NCBI GenBank assembly: GCA_024195265.1
Contig: JAJLRJ010000011.1
Span: 3,068,866 to 3,132,865 of the forward strand
DNA length: 64,000 nt
Direction of reading: 5' to 3'
DNA from: Dendrophyllia cribrosa
Lineage: Eukaryota; Cnidaria; Anthozoa; Scleractinia; Dendrophylliidae
A program made the position numbers and the translations under genes. The notes under the pieces were generated by a model. It made no database searches. It had not been told where the DNA came from and was given only the letters and a program-made list of their open reading frames with translations. Each line of letters begins with the position of its first letter. The first letter of the stretch is position 1. Below, one piece after another: positions 17,401-31,700 of this stretch.

Positions 17401-20400
17401 AAACAGTTGAAATGACATCAGCAGTGAACTCATGCAGTCATCTGTGTATTAGCCACTTCAGTCCCACACATTGCTGTCTGTATTCAAGTGGTTCAACATA
17501 TAACTTAAATGTTTGTTTCACAGGAGAGGTACATGAGAGAATATCAGAGGAGACTGAATGTATTTGAATCAATTCCTGGAACTGGCAGCATTGTAAGTAT
17601 CAACAAGATGTTTTGGTATGTTTTGAGCAATCATCGTTCAAATGCTAATATTAGGCAAGAATGTCTTGCACTTTGTATTCTAAGAAAATTTGAAAAGACT
17701 TTTAAGTTTAGCATATTTTTTGTTAGTTTTATGGGGCTATAATTTATTGGTCATCTTGCAGTTTGATACATGCAGCAATGTAAATGTATCTTCAACAAGA
17801 AAGTTTTTCAACTTGTAGAGCTATTGCAGAGAGAAACTAGTTGGAGCAACAACAACAACAACAAAAAGTCTTTATTTTTAAAAAACAGTTACAAGTTACA
17901 GTTTTAAGAGTGAACAAATAACTTATTGCTTTTCTTTGCATTAAAGGATGAAAACCCACAAGTGGATCACACTCGTGCAATCAAAGAGTACGATAGGTCT
18001 GCAGCTGATAAGGTCTGAATCCTGTGTGTGTCCTTTTTCACAGTAAAAAATACCTGATTCCCATTTTGGGATTTTTTTTAGGGTATTTAATATGAATATA
18101 AATGATGAGTGTGGAGAGAAAGGAACTCAGAAAAAAATCTGAATTCCAGATGGGATTTGAACCCACAACCTTCCGTATTTTAGTCAGATGCTATAATCAC
18201 TGAGCTACTGAGAACTCTAGTGATGAGCAACGGTCAAATGTGGCCGGCTATGTATAACACAGGGATTGGATCACCCAACCACAAGTATGCCAATGAACAC
18301 ACTGATTAACTGCATGGTGCAGTCACACAGAATAAACTTTCAGAGTAAATATATGAATACGAATGATGAGTGTGGAGAGAAAGGAACTCAGAAAAACATT
18401 CTGAGTTCCAGATGGGATTTGAAAACCCACAAAATTCTCAAATTTGGCAAAGTAAGTCACGTCCCAACCTGGGAATTCCCAATCAAGTTCCCTGGCTGGG
18501 ACTTGTCTCACTCTTCCAATTAGGGATTTACCCTAAAATATCCAAAAATAGGAACCTGGTATTTCTATCTGTGTTTACTGTCTTGTAATTTCATTTGTTT
18601 ATTGTTAACCTTAAAACAGATTAATATGCCATTCTACTTTGTACATTACCCACAAACACAATACCAAACACCTTTGTTTATGTTAAGATCATTGTCTCAG
18701 CAATTGTTGGCAACTCCAAAAGCTAGTGAGACTACAACATAATGGGAGGTTTGAGTAAACATTTTAATTGTTTACTTTTAATTACCAGGAAGAGCCATTG
18801 CCACATGAACTTCGTCCTGTCCCTGTTCTGAAAATGACAATGGATTATTTGGCAACAAATATTATGGATCTTGTGGATGGAAGAGAAGGAGAGTGGTTTG
18901 ATTTTGTATGGAACAGGACCAGAGGTATCAGAAAGGTACACAGCATTTAACAAGTTTTGTTATCTTTTGTTAGCATAATCCACACAATTTATAGTTTTAA
19001 TCAAATTATAAGTAGCTTCAGTTTGGTAGTTAGTTTTTAATAACATTGTGAAAATGTGCTGCATGGTATCGTACTCTTGCCTCTTCTCTACAAATGACAA
19101 GTTTGTTCAGGCAAACAAATCTCCAACAAAAATTACACTTTATACTAACTGTACACAGATTGAAATGCACAAATCATACACAGATTGAAATGCACAAATC
19201 ACTGACTCGAGTCTCAACAGCCAACAACATCATGGCTAAACTGACCAATGGCAGCAACAACTGGACATTTATACAGTGTAACACCAACTGACAGTTCACA
19301 ATTACATGATTCTGAAGATGACTAATTCCTCTCAGGTTGTTGAGGCATCAACTCTAGGGACATTCGCAATATGTTTTCCTTGAAAATGAATATTATTAAT
19401 AATTTATATTTATTTTACCTTGTGGAGTACTGTACAAATAAGTTTCACCACCTGTTCATCACAAATCTTTCTGACATTGCATATTTTACCATACATATGT
19501 ACGCAAGGATGTATGTATAAAAATTTTGTCAGGTAAAAGTATTTAATCCTTATTTGTCTCCTGTTAAACAATATTGTTTATTGTTGTTTGTGGGGAACAG
19601 TTTTGAGCAGGAAACTGGGAGAAAATGTATCTCATCACAATAAATATATTATACAATGTATAAGAGACCCACGTGGTTCAGAGACATACGTTGTCCTTTG
19701 TATACAATGTATGGGAGACGCATGTGGCTGACTGCAGAGACATACCTTGTCCCTTGTTCCAGGATATCACTCAACAGCACCTGTGTGATCCTGACTGTGT
19801 TGATCTTGTGGAGAAAACGTCAAGGTATTAAACAGTCACTTCCTCTCTCACCCTCGTTTTGAGTGAGAGGGAGACATGTTACTTTGTAAAATTCATTAAT
19901 AATTCATAAGGGTACTAACAAATAGAAATGAGCCATTCCAATCACATGATTTAATACCCTGTATACCAGATACAATCTTGATACAACTCACTAGTGGTTG
20001 TATCTAATTTACATTCCAGATACAACTCACTAGTGGTTGTATCTAATTTACATGTGAATGTGAATTTCACAAGTTGTTTACTACATTCGCGTCCGTGTTG
20101 TATCGGCACTATACATTCACTCGGCAGCGTCTCGTGATTGTATAGGCCAATACAACACTCCCGCTCATGTAGTAAACATTACTTACAGACCCAATGCTTA
20201 AAAGACCTTAGGCTTGAATGAAATTAAAATTTTTTACAATATGTACCCATGGCAAGTCCACCATTTGAGACAATAGGTATGGACAGTACTAAACCACGAA
20301 ACACTGAAACAGTGAAACAGCTATTTTTTCCTTCCGGTTTTTCTGAAACAATGTTTTTTCAAGTGATTGAAATTCTTTGAAGTATATAAATTATTCGTAT

Positions 20401-23400
20401 TTAATTTTCGCAACCGAGTGCTTCAGACTTTTGGAAACGAGTTTTCACACTTCTCCAGCAAGTTTATTATTCTAGGGGTGTGCGGAAAACTCAGACCCGG
20501 AAAACTCAGACCTCAGACCTCAGACCCAGCGGAAAACTCAGACCCAGCGGATAACTCAGACCCTTGGAAATTACAAAAGAAATAAACTTCACTCATGATC
20601 AATTTTAGTCACCTTGCGTAAAATGTTTTATTGTCACGCAATCACCCTAGGAGATCGCTTAGAATACAGCGAGATGTTAATCTTGCCCGGTTCATCGCTG
20701 TCGATCATACAGGGAAAACTATTTCCGGGTCTGAGTTTTCCGCACACCCCTAGAATAATAAACTCGCTGGCGAAGTGTGAAAACTCGCTTCCAAAAGTCT
20801 GAAGCTCTCGGTTGCGAAAATTAAATACGAATAATTTATATACTTCAAAGAATTTCAATCACTTGAAAAAAACAGTCTCAGAAAAACCGGAAGGAAAAAA
20901 TAGCTGTTTCGCTGTTTCGTTTCGGTGTTTCGCTGTTTGGGTGTTTCGTTTCGGTGTTTCGTGGTTTAGTACTCTCCCATAGGTATGGTCTGCTAAGTTT
21001 TAGTTGTCACACTGAATACATTCTAGTGGTAACCAAATGAAGATTCCAAGCTTCTATCAATCATTACCAAAACTGTGGCCTAAACAGATTTCAATCTGGC
21101 CAACCCAAATGTTTTAACATTCATTTGTTAACTCTACATTGTCAAGATAACAATCTCAAAAACTGACCCATTATTTAAAATTAGCAGGTTCACAGCTCAA
21201 TATTACTAAAAAATCTGCCTTAGGATAACTGTCACCATCATTGTGGCTGCTAACTAAAGGCGTGTCATTTGTGATACAACTGTACATGAAGCTTATTCCA
21301 TCCATTCTATGGCAACCATTTAATTTGTATTTTTTTTTCCTGTGTTAGGTTTCACATTGTTTGTGCTCATTTGCTCTGTGAGGCAGACATGAACTCCTTT
21401 GATGATAAAATAAATACTGAGAACTTGACCAAATGCATGCAGACTTTGAAACAGTTTTATGGAGACCTTTATAAAGACAAGGTAAATTTATTTTAATTCA
21501 TGGATGTTAGTCGTGCAAGTTGTGTAGCTTAATCAAACCCTTTGTTGTGTGAGCTTGGAGTATTGCTCACTATATGTCTTTAACTTGGCCAATTTCACTC
21601 AAGATGAACTATTTTACCACAAAAGTGGCGTGGAAAGAAAAATAATCTAAATAAAGATATTTATAATTTAAACTCTAATGTCTAAAAACTTTAACTTTCA
21701 AGTGTAAAAGCAAGGGTTAAAACCCTAACATTTCTTCCTGGGTTTCCTTGTTTGTAGATCTTTTGTTTCTAACAAGTTTTTAAGTCTCAGTTTGCTCTGA
21801 CTTACAGTATACATGGATATGCTTTTTTAATTTATTATTTAACTGTATGGCATTGCTTTCAATGTGGTCGTGTGTTCTAAAACCACATAATTTTACAAAA
21901 TTCTTCATTCTTGCACTGTAGTTTGTAGTTCATGCCATAGATGTGCCTCACATGTAAGGGTCATGTAATATCCCTTTCACTGTTACTGTTATTCAGAATG
22001 ATTCTATAAAAAGGCCATATTGGCCGGAAAAGTGGGATGTGGTTTATTGTTCAAATATTCAAATTATGAGGATTATCATGGAGTGATCTGTCAGGGGGAT
22101 ATAAAGTCCATAATGAAAACAACTTTCTTATTTTAAATTTCCCATTTACTTAATTTTCTGTTCTGTGTTTCAAGGGTATAACATGTCCACAAGAAGCTGA
22201 ATTCCGGGCTTATGACATTTTGTTGAATCTGAATGAAGGTGACATTCTGAGGTACAAAATTTACTTTGCCTCTTTAGTTATAATTTCTGTTTTAAACTGT
22301 CTAATATGTAATACAATTTTTGTTGTTCACTATGGGCATTAATCTAAAATAAGTATAAGTTTCTTTTTGGTTATGTACCAGTGTTAAGTGCGAGTTATAT
22401 TGGTCAGAGCTTATCGCTATTTATCTCGTATAAAAAATCTTATTGTTAGCATTATAGTCTAGAATGAACGTCATCCAGAAATGAAAACGGTTTATGTGAA
22501 TGCAGTATAAAGCTTATATATTTTCATAGCAATGCTTCTAAGAAAATTTCATAATTATTAAGAAATTCAAGCTTGAATGCACAGGCCTTTTTTCTATTAT
22601 ACTTTATAGTATAGTAGAACTTGTATATTTATTTGCAATTTTTTTTTTTCAGAGAAGTTATGACATTTCGAGATGAAGTTCAAAAGTCTTCTGAAGTGCA
22701 TTTTGCAATGGCTGTCTTCCACGCTGTCAACAGCAATAATTTTGTCAGATTTTTTCGACTTCTTAGGTATTAAATCTGATTTTCTCATTAATTTTGTACA
22801 AAAGTGTTGAGTGTCACTTGAATGCATTTAAAATTATTGCACTTGTTATTGCCATGAAATGCAATTTATTTTACATATAGCTCGCTTTGAAACATAATAC
22901 CAGTTCTTTAATGCTTTTCTTCTTTTTTTTTCTGTTAGAAATGCCAAGTATCTCAGTGCTTGTTTACTTCACCGTTATTTCACCCAGGTTTGACCTATAT
23001 TTTTCTCTTTTTTTATTACCTGTCTGAAATATCCAGTGCTATTGATCTTTTTAAAACGTTCCTGTATAGGGGCTGTACACTTAAGCGCAAACACGCCAGA
23101 AAATGCAAATTTTTTCGGCTGCATGTAAAAATATTTACAGTCCCACAAGTTGTGTCTGGCAAAACATTTCCCGTTCTGTAACCAATCGGTATTAATCATT
23201 CTTATCTAACCGGGGTAAATATGTGGCCAAGAGGTCCGTATAGGAAAACGATGGCTGAAGAAAATCAGTACGATAGTACGGCTAAACACCCGAACAATCA
23301 AATTATCGCCTGCTGAGAAAAAAAAAAGACAATAAGAGCTGTTATTTTCCTAAAAAGGTGTTTACGTAAATGCAAAATCTGGGGACACTCGGAAGAAGAA

Positions 23401-23738
23401 GGAAAAAAAGAAGAACAACAACGAAAACAAGAGTACACATACAGCAAAACAAAAGTATGCCGATGAGCTGAGGTGGGATGGGATGGGGTGTGTGGAGGGG
23501 TAACGAAGCTGAAAGAGGAAAAAAAGAAGGGTTTTCTTCAAGGGAAATGGCGCCTGTTGAGTACATGTAGGCTACTTTTTATATTTAAGGACTAGTAGTT
23601 GAGCCATATTAAATAATAAGTGAGAATGTACCTGGATGGAATGTGTTCTGTTTCTATTAGTTAGTACTTTTAGTTAGGTGTCTCCAAATTAGTTTCTTGT
23701 AAACTAGAACGAATGACACGTTAATAAAGTTATTATTA

Positions 23739-23780
<42 letters not shown>

Positions 23781-24465
23781 AGTTTTCTTTTTTTTAACTA
23801 GGGTTTTTAATATTTTGTAAACATTGTAAATTAATGGTTGATTATTTAATTAAGGAGAAATAAAGGATTATTTAAAAAAAATATTATTATTATTGAATAA
23901 TAATACAGGGATCTCAGCCCAGATCAACTATACTGTATGCACGAGAACGAGAAAAAGCGCCAATACTCTGGTAGAGTCATCGACGTCGAACACGGGACAT
24001 TTACACCTCTCGTATTAACGACAACCGGTGGAATGGGTAAGGAATGCTTGATGTACCACAGTCGCCTAGCTGAGATGATCGCGATAAAGAAAGGAGAAGA
24101 TTATGCGAAAACAATTTCATGGATCCGTGCAAGAATATCTTTTGCACTTTTAAGATCTGCACTGATTTGCCTGAGAGGGTCACGGACTGCAAAGAGAGCA
24201 TCTTGGAACTTTAGAAGTGCAGACATAGATACAGAGACTGCCGAAGGAGCTATTAATTAGATCATTTATTTTTAAATTATTATTTTTATGAATTCTTTTA
24301 ATTAGAAATTTTTTTTTTTAGAAATGAATACTTCTTAAATCACGTACACAAGAATGATATTTCTTATATTTCGTATATAAATATGTATATAATTATATAT
24401 TTCTCTTAATAAGTTTTCTTTTTTTTAACTAGGGTTTTTAATATTTTGTAAACATTGTAAATTAA

Positions 24466-24517
<52 letters not shown>

Positions 24518-25768
24518 GGTTCGTAGCAAAGCTGTACAGACGTTAAACCACTCACTCAGCATCTCTAACAGGACCACTCTATTTCCGCTCAAAGACCTCG
24601 TTGACATCTTGGCTTTTGAGGACGAATCTGAGGTAATGACTTTTATTATTTTGTGCTTTAATTTGTGCAACCATAATCTTTCTTGGCTTTCATCGATGCG
24701 ATAAAACAAGTGTTGACTTCATGTTTAAAAAAGATCGCGGAAAAAAAATTAGGCATTAAAGAAAAGCAATTTAAGAAAAGCTCGCGGATCATCCACGAGA
24801 TAAATCAATTGCATTTGTCAGTATTTCTAGTTTTCTCTTGAGAACTTTTAAAATGACACTTTTATCTTGTTATTGCATCTGAAAATTGAAAAGTAAAGTA
24901 AACGTATTGTTTTTGTGACATTTTAAAATCCTAGTGTTTTAAACGAATTTTATCGAATTGCTTTTTGAACTGCAGCAACATGAAAATTCCTATGAACATT
25001 TGGAAAGTCTTACAGCCATGCTCCGTCATGCGTGACCAGTAATCTAGAGAATGAAATGAACATTTGAATATTTCTTTGTAACGTCCGAGATTTGAATGAA
25101 ACCTTGAAGATCTCTGTGGAAAACACTTTGAAAGTCACAAATTAACGGAAAATAACTTCGCTGCACGCATAAAAAAACTTAATATTGTTAGGATATGTAA
25201 CATTTCAAACAAAATGATATTTTGTTGCTCTTTGTTTCCGAAAATGCGGTAAAATTCTCACGGGAATTCCGAATCTCGGAATGAATTTCCAAAACCGACG
25301 CGTAATATTGAAAACTCCATTCAATTTTCAAAAATACTGGTCACGCGTGACGGAGCATGGCTGTAAGTTGTAGCAGAAGTCTGGCATTGTGGAGAATAAT
25401 ATATCTGTTGTAGTTAATTTTTTATCTCAGGTAATTTTTATTTTTCCATTGTTTTGGGGTATGGTAATATATGCTAATGAATTTGAAACAAAGGAAAAAT
25501 AAAAATTAACTGGAATAAAAAATTAACTACAACATATCCAACGGCTCGAAACTATCCCACCACGCACTAACAAAAGCTGCGAGTTTATATTAATTAATTT
25601 GTTGTATTTTGTCAACAGGCAGAGCTGTTTTGCACACATCATGGCATGTCTGTTACGGAAGGTTGTGTTAATTTTGCACGGTCTTCATTTATTGAACCTG
25701 AGACAAGGTTTCCAGTGAAACGGGCCTGGAAGCTGATTGAATCAAAGCAAAACTCGTCCATTGGGGAG
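14496..25768 (+). CDS. MCM3AP: GANP exons 1-13: N-terminus and SAC3 domain
   Basis: Exons: 14496-14565, 15029-15109, 16308-16381, 17524-17592, 17947-18012, 18789-18935, 19763-19824, 21349-21481, 22175-22251, 22653-22766, 22939-22987, 24519-24632, 25619-25768. Exons 3-12 hold the SAC3/GANP helical domain (about residues 62-350): [73 protein letters not shown] (read in part), and [10 protein letters not shown]. This domain forms the helical scaffold that holds the other TREX-2 subunits. The exon 12 acceptor is made from the end of a (TTA)n tract. Exons 1-2 are not recognised as a domain and are placed by phase and splice sites. Confidence 0.92.
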
Positions 25769-28700
25769 GTGGGTACTGGTTTGTCAAAATGAAAAACTCT
25801 TTGTTAGCTATGCCTTTGACATCCTGATGGCGGAAAGTTTAAAATTGAAAAGGAAAACAAAACTCCCAAATTTTGACTTGTAAACGGCAACCATTAGAAA
25901 GTAGAAGAGGTTTTACTGGAATGGTGCGTTTTGGGATTTCTTCTAAGCTAGAAACACCTTACCCAGCGAAAGACTGCTTTAATTTTAATAGTCACAGTTT
26001 TATCCATAGATGAACGAACTAACGATAGCCTTTGGTTTACCTTACTACAGGACACATTGCGATAGCTAAAATTCCCAAATTTCAAATGAAATTTTCTCTT
26101 ATTTGGGAAATTTGTTAAACATTGCTTATAGTAAGTAAGCGGGTTTCGTTTTTTCTCGGCGTCGTTTTCTTTGTTATTTTAAAAACTTCACGAAAAACGC
26201 ACAATTTTATGTCATGAGAATTTCTTACAACAAATTAGTCTGAACCAGTCCCTCGCAACTGAGTTTGGTTACTACTTGCAGGTGGTGTACAATGGCGCCC
26301 TACCACCTCCCCCACAGCACCAACCTGTTCTCAGCTTTGATGACAATGGCCGCTACATTGGAGTCACGAAGGATCTCGTGTCTGTTTTAGTCTGCAAAGA
26401 AAACATTCCTCCATCACAAGCACAAAATCAGAGTAACATAAGTGCATTTGGCAGTGTCACGGCAGCAGTGTCGTTGCCTGGGAGGCAAACGGTGGGACCA
26501 GGTACTTCTGATAGACAGGTGTCAATAACCTCTGGTGTAGCTGTGGGTGTTGCTAAACCTCTTGTACAGAGTGTTCAAAGGCCATTTTCTCAGGTGACCG
26601 TCATTATAAACTTTGTTAGGTCAGCAATTATTTGCTCTGAGTATTAAAATAAATGAAACTAAACTGTATTGCGTAGATAGAAATTAAGTCATGCTCAATG
26701 AAATCCGTTGCTAGTTTTGACAATGCGTGATTAATAACTGTATTCCTGTTTAGCCTTCTCAGAGTCAGCCAAAGGCCACCGTTGTTTACTCTGGTGAGGT
26801 AGGTTAACAGTTTAGTGGTGTTAAATATAATTGTGGGGAATCCTGAAAAAGGAATATCCCCAAATGGTCGCAATTAAGGCTTTCGTCCACACACTCCAAA
26901 CGCTAAAGCATTTTTTGTGTTAAAGCATGTTACGTGTAAACTAACCGCGCAGAAAAGTAATGCGGCTCAATCGCTTTGATTTGAGTGGTCGCACGGACGG
27001 GTTTTATACGCAAACTAGATGTAAAAGTTAATCACCTTGCACAGCATAGTAAAAAGTACCACATGATTTTTTAAACCACCTAATACGTTTCATAGTTTGA
27101 TGAAAGGTAAATCTCTTTTAGTATGTTGGTGATATTTGTAAAATGATTGTTTGAGTTTTCCTACAGGAAATAACGCATTTTACTAAAGGCCTTTTCTTGG
27201 AAGTGCTAAATGAAATGTGCACAGAAATCACAAAGGAAGCTCTTGACAAGGTATTGTATATATTACAGTCAATTCAACGTACCGTTTGTCTGTCTGTCTT
27301 TCTGTCTGTCTGCCGTCGGTCTGTCTGTCTGCCGTCTGTCAGTCTATCTGTCTGTCTGCCATCTGTCTGTGTGTCTGTCTGTCTGCCGTCGGTCTGTCTG
27401 TGTCTACTGTCTGCCGACGTACTGTCTGCTTTATTAAGGGTGTATTTTTTTATGTGATTTTTATTGTCAGGTTCATTGTTATCTTCAATTATCTTCTGAG
27501 ATTGTTGATGATCTTCACGAACAAACGCTTTGTGAGTTGATAAGAGAGACTGCAAATTCAGTGCTGACTGAGGAAAGAAATAAAAAGAGGTACATTTATT
27601 ATGCCAGTATGTCTTTCAGTTTACTTTTATTAGCGTCGGTCAAACGAAGCCTTTTAAAGTAGAGGTACCTTGAAACTTTGTGACGACGCATGTTCTTGTT
27701 TTCCCTGATTGGTGAGCTCTTGCGATCACTTGTCTTATAACATGAGTTCTTTTGTCTCGCAATTTTATCTTTTGTTGATTATGTGCACAATACTTCCGTG
27801 TCACAGAAACAGGAAAGGCTGCGTTTCAAAGGCAAGGTATACGAAATGTCGCCTACTATTACTCCGCTTTTCATGAAACTGCAAGTTAGTGAGTTTGATA
27901 AAAATAGAGCTACGACTCTTTTTTGTATCCAGGATTGCTGAAGAAAATGCAGCATCTCAAGAACGGGTGTCATGTGGTATCCATGGTGACGTCATGGAGG
28001 AACTCGTTTCCCTTGAATGTTCAAGAATTGTAGAGGAAGTTATAAGGTAAAGAGATGATCATCCATTGATATTAACGATAGTCAATTCCATCTTAGCAGA
28101 ACTTCCCTGTAACGCATTAATCCTAACAGCAGACCATGTTTTTTTTGTTGTTGCCATGTTTAAGTTATTTATTTATTTTATCTATTGGTAAGGGAGTACC
28201 CCCCCCCCCCCCTGCGGGTGTAGCAAGGTGGATTTCTGTTTAAAACAGATTGTCCAACTTCTCCGATTATATTCGTAGCGGGAGCTCTAAGCGACAATTT
28301 TTTAAAAATTGTATTTTCTCTCAGGGAGGTGCGGGAAGAACTTCTAAAAGTAGCCAGAGAAAAAGCGTCAAGAAAGATTTGCCTGTCGATAATTGAGGAA
28401 GGATTATTAGATGAACTACAGGATCTTGCATCAGAGGTTTTAGATGAAGAAAAAGCGGAAAGAGATTGGAAGCTGCAACAACTGGCTGCTCAAGTTATGA
28501 GAAGCAGAACAGCGCAGTATTTTAAGAGGTATTGCGAATAGAAAAGGTGTTTATAGTTTATTATTAAACATTCTGTTCATTAGCTTTTATTTGAATGGTC
28601 TAGGATTTCGATTTCGTTTCGTTTTGACATGAACCACCTTTTTTAGCAAAATAAACGTTACCACAGAAGGGTAAGTCTCAATAGTTACCACAGAAGGGTA

Positions 28701-31700
28701 AGTCTCAATAGTTACCACAGAAGGGTAAGTCTCAATAGTTACCACAGGAGGGTAAGTCTCAATAGTTACCACAGAAGGGTAAGTCTCAATAGTTATCACA
28801 GGAGGGTAAGTCTCAATAGTTACCACAGGAGGGTAAGTCTCAATAGTTACCACAGAAGGGTAAGTCTCAATAGTTATCACAGAAGGGTAAGTCTCAATAG
28901 TTACCACAGAAGGGTAAGTCTCAATAGTTATCACAGAAGAGTAAGTCTCAATAGTTATCACAGAAGGGTAAGTCTCAATAGTTATCACAGAAGGGTAAGT
29001 CTCAGTAGTTATCACAGAAGAGTAAGTCTCAATAGTTATCGCAGAAGGGTAAGTCTCAATAGTTATCACAGAAGGGTAAGTCTCAATAGTTACCACAGAA
29101 GGGTAAGTCTCAATAGTTACCACAGAAGGGTAAGTCTCAATAGTTACCACAGAAGGGTAAGTCTCAATAGTTATCACAGAAGGGTAAGTCTCAATAGTTA
29201 CCACAGAAGGGTAAGTCTCAATAGTTATCACAGAAGAGTAAGTCTCAATAGTTATCACAGAAGGGTAAGTCTCAATAGTTATCACAGAAGGGTAAGTCTC
29301 GATAGTTACCACAGAAGGGTACATGTGTAAGTCTCAATAGTTATCTATAGTCAGTATATATAGTCTCAATAGTTATCATTTCAGTGATAAGTCACACTTT
29401 TCTTTTTAAGGTGGGTAAAATGTTTTCGAACCAGTGTGCATCTAAAGGGCCTTCTAAGCACCTTTCCTCCAGCGGCTCCTATGAGGAGCACGGAGGAACA
29501 ATTACAGCTCCTTGTGGGACACAATAGACATGGCATAAGTATGGCTACTATAAGGTAAGCATTTGTTAAACCCTTTCTTTCTGTTCTATTGTACTGCTAC
29601 ATTCCGCTACACCAGGATACTTGTGAAGCAAGAAGCCAATGGTTCTTACATTACATTTTACATTTGCATTACATTTTACATTTGCATTACTACATTCACA
29701 GGACTGATTTCCATAAACATGACATTCGTGACGCGCTCAACAGAAGACAAGCTGAGATGGATCGCGACAGGTAACAGTTAATTATTACAATGTAACACGC
29801 TTACCGCCATCATGAATTAATTAAACATGACATTCGTGACGCGCTCAATAGAAGACAAGCTGAGATGGATCGCGACAGGTATCAGTTAATTATTACAATG
29901 TAGCGCGCTTACTGCCATCTTGAATTAATTAAAATCTCGAAGATTTGTGATTTTAGAGGTCACGTGAGCTGCTATTTAACAGGGGCTCATCTCGCTGCCA
30001 TTTTAAACACCAAGAAAACCTAGAAACAACACATTCACTATCATCCAACAACAGACGACTATTTTACTTCATGAACAATAAATATTGGATACCAGATGAT
30101 ATATTTATTCACGTCCATTTTCATAAGTTACTATATTGTTTGCCGGGTATTTTGCAGCGAAAAAACTGATTTTTTTTTGTTGGTTTTATTGTTAGAGAGC
30201 AAACCTGTAGACCGCTGGATATACCCTCGCTGATTGCAGACTCAATAAAATCTCAGCCAGTTGCTGACACAGTAGATCCCAGTTCCCCCGTGCACTGGAA
30301 ATTGCTTATTTCGTTCCCAGAAAGCTGCGAGAAAGTAGCATTTACTGACAGTGACAACCGAGGACGATTTATGAGTTTTGTTATGAAGGAAAAACTCAAA
30401 AGAGGGTTGTATCCGCTGTACAGTAACATTCCACAAGGGCTCAAGAAAAAGGTTAGTTCATTTTTCTAGGTGGTTTAGTAACTTTAGTTTACGGTATTTC
30501 AGTAAAGTTTTCGAAATTTCCTCCTGCAATAGTAAAAATAACCTGCAATATAAGTAGTAATAAGACGCTATTATCGAACCTTTGTTCAGCGTGTATTGGG
30601 CCGAGTAAGATGAGCATAGATTTTTCAGTTTTCTTCATTGACGTAAAAGTTGGAACAACCTCACCAGTACCACAGGAAAACCACAACCACAGGACAACCA
30701 CAGGAAAATGCTGCTTAGTAGCTTTCATTTGGTCAGTTAAATCTTAGGATTTTGTCCAGTGGCATAAAAGTTAGAACCATATTGGCTGCCTCAAAGCCTG
30801 ACCCCAGCAGGCAGTGGGTTAACGGAGCTTTTTTTCTTCTTTCAGATCGATCTGTTGTCACTCTACAGAGCAGAGATACGAAGATTTCCAACACAAAGTA
30901 AAATGCTCAAAATATGTATCAAGGTTAGTAATAGACAAATTCGGCTAACGCATTGTTGTACCCAATTCAAACCTTCTGGGAATAAGATTCTTTGTTCACA
31001 ATATTTCCATATAATTTCCATGTCAATGCTTCATTGATTGGGAAGTATGACGAACAAAGAGTTCTAATCCCAAAAGGTTTGAATTGGGTACAACAATGCG
31101 TTAGCCGAATTTGTCTATATAGAAAGGTCCATGTCGCCCATGGCCCACTTACAAATATTACAGCTTTACCATGTTGGTCGGTATGCATTCTTGAAGATTT
31201 TAAGGTGAAAATGTGTAGCGATTTTCGAAAGATTTCCGACTCTGGCTATGTTTCCAAACTTTTGAGAAATTGTCCATAGAGTTATCCAAAGATCACACGA
31301 ACGTTTCCGATCATTCCCCGATAATTTCCGAAGACTTCCGAGGTAGATCCACAGCTGTTTCGATTTAAAGTGATTTTCGGTCTCACTAGGACCAAATTAA
31401 CAAGCCTTTCGTAACATAACGTGTTTCACTGTAACGTTAATGACAAATAAGGCGTCTGAAAGCGTCCCAGAGGCCAGTTGCATAGCACTTAACGTCGGAC
31501 GTAACTGTAACTGTTAACGTCTGACGTTAAAATTGCGAGTTTGACTTGGCTGAGCGTCCGTTTTATGTAACTTGTCCCAGAGGTTTTCTTGAGTTCTTGA
31601 GCAGTCAGGGCTAGCCGGAGGCCGGAGGTTGGCCGATAAGAAAGATAAAATGCGTTTAATACAAGAGATATGAGAGGGTTTCATGAAAGGGGCATCGGAC

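Noticed and set aside
18149..18216. tRNA gene on the minus strand
   Set aside because: A- and B-box sequences are present but no full cloverleaf; the segment is part of a duplicated SINE-like repeat.
28587..29324. 245-aa minus-strand frame of repeated SVVTIETYP
   Set aside because: It exists only because the 27-bp minisatellite period is a multiple of three; it is intronic and repeats exactly with the DNA unit.
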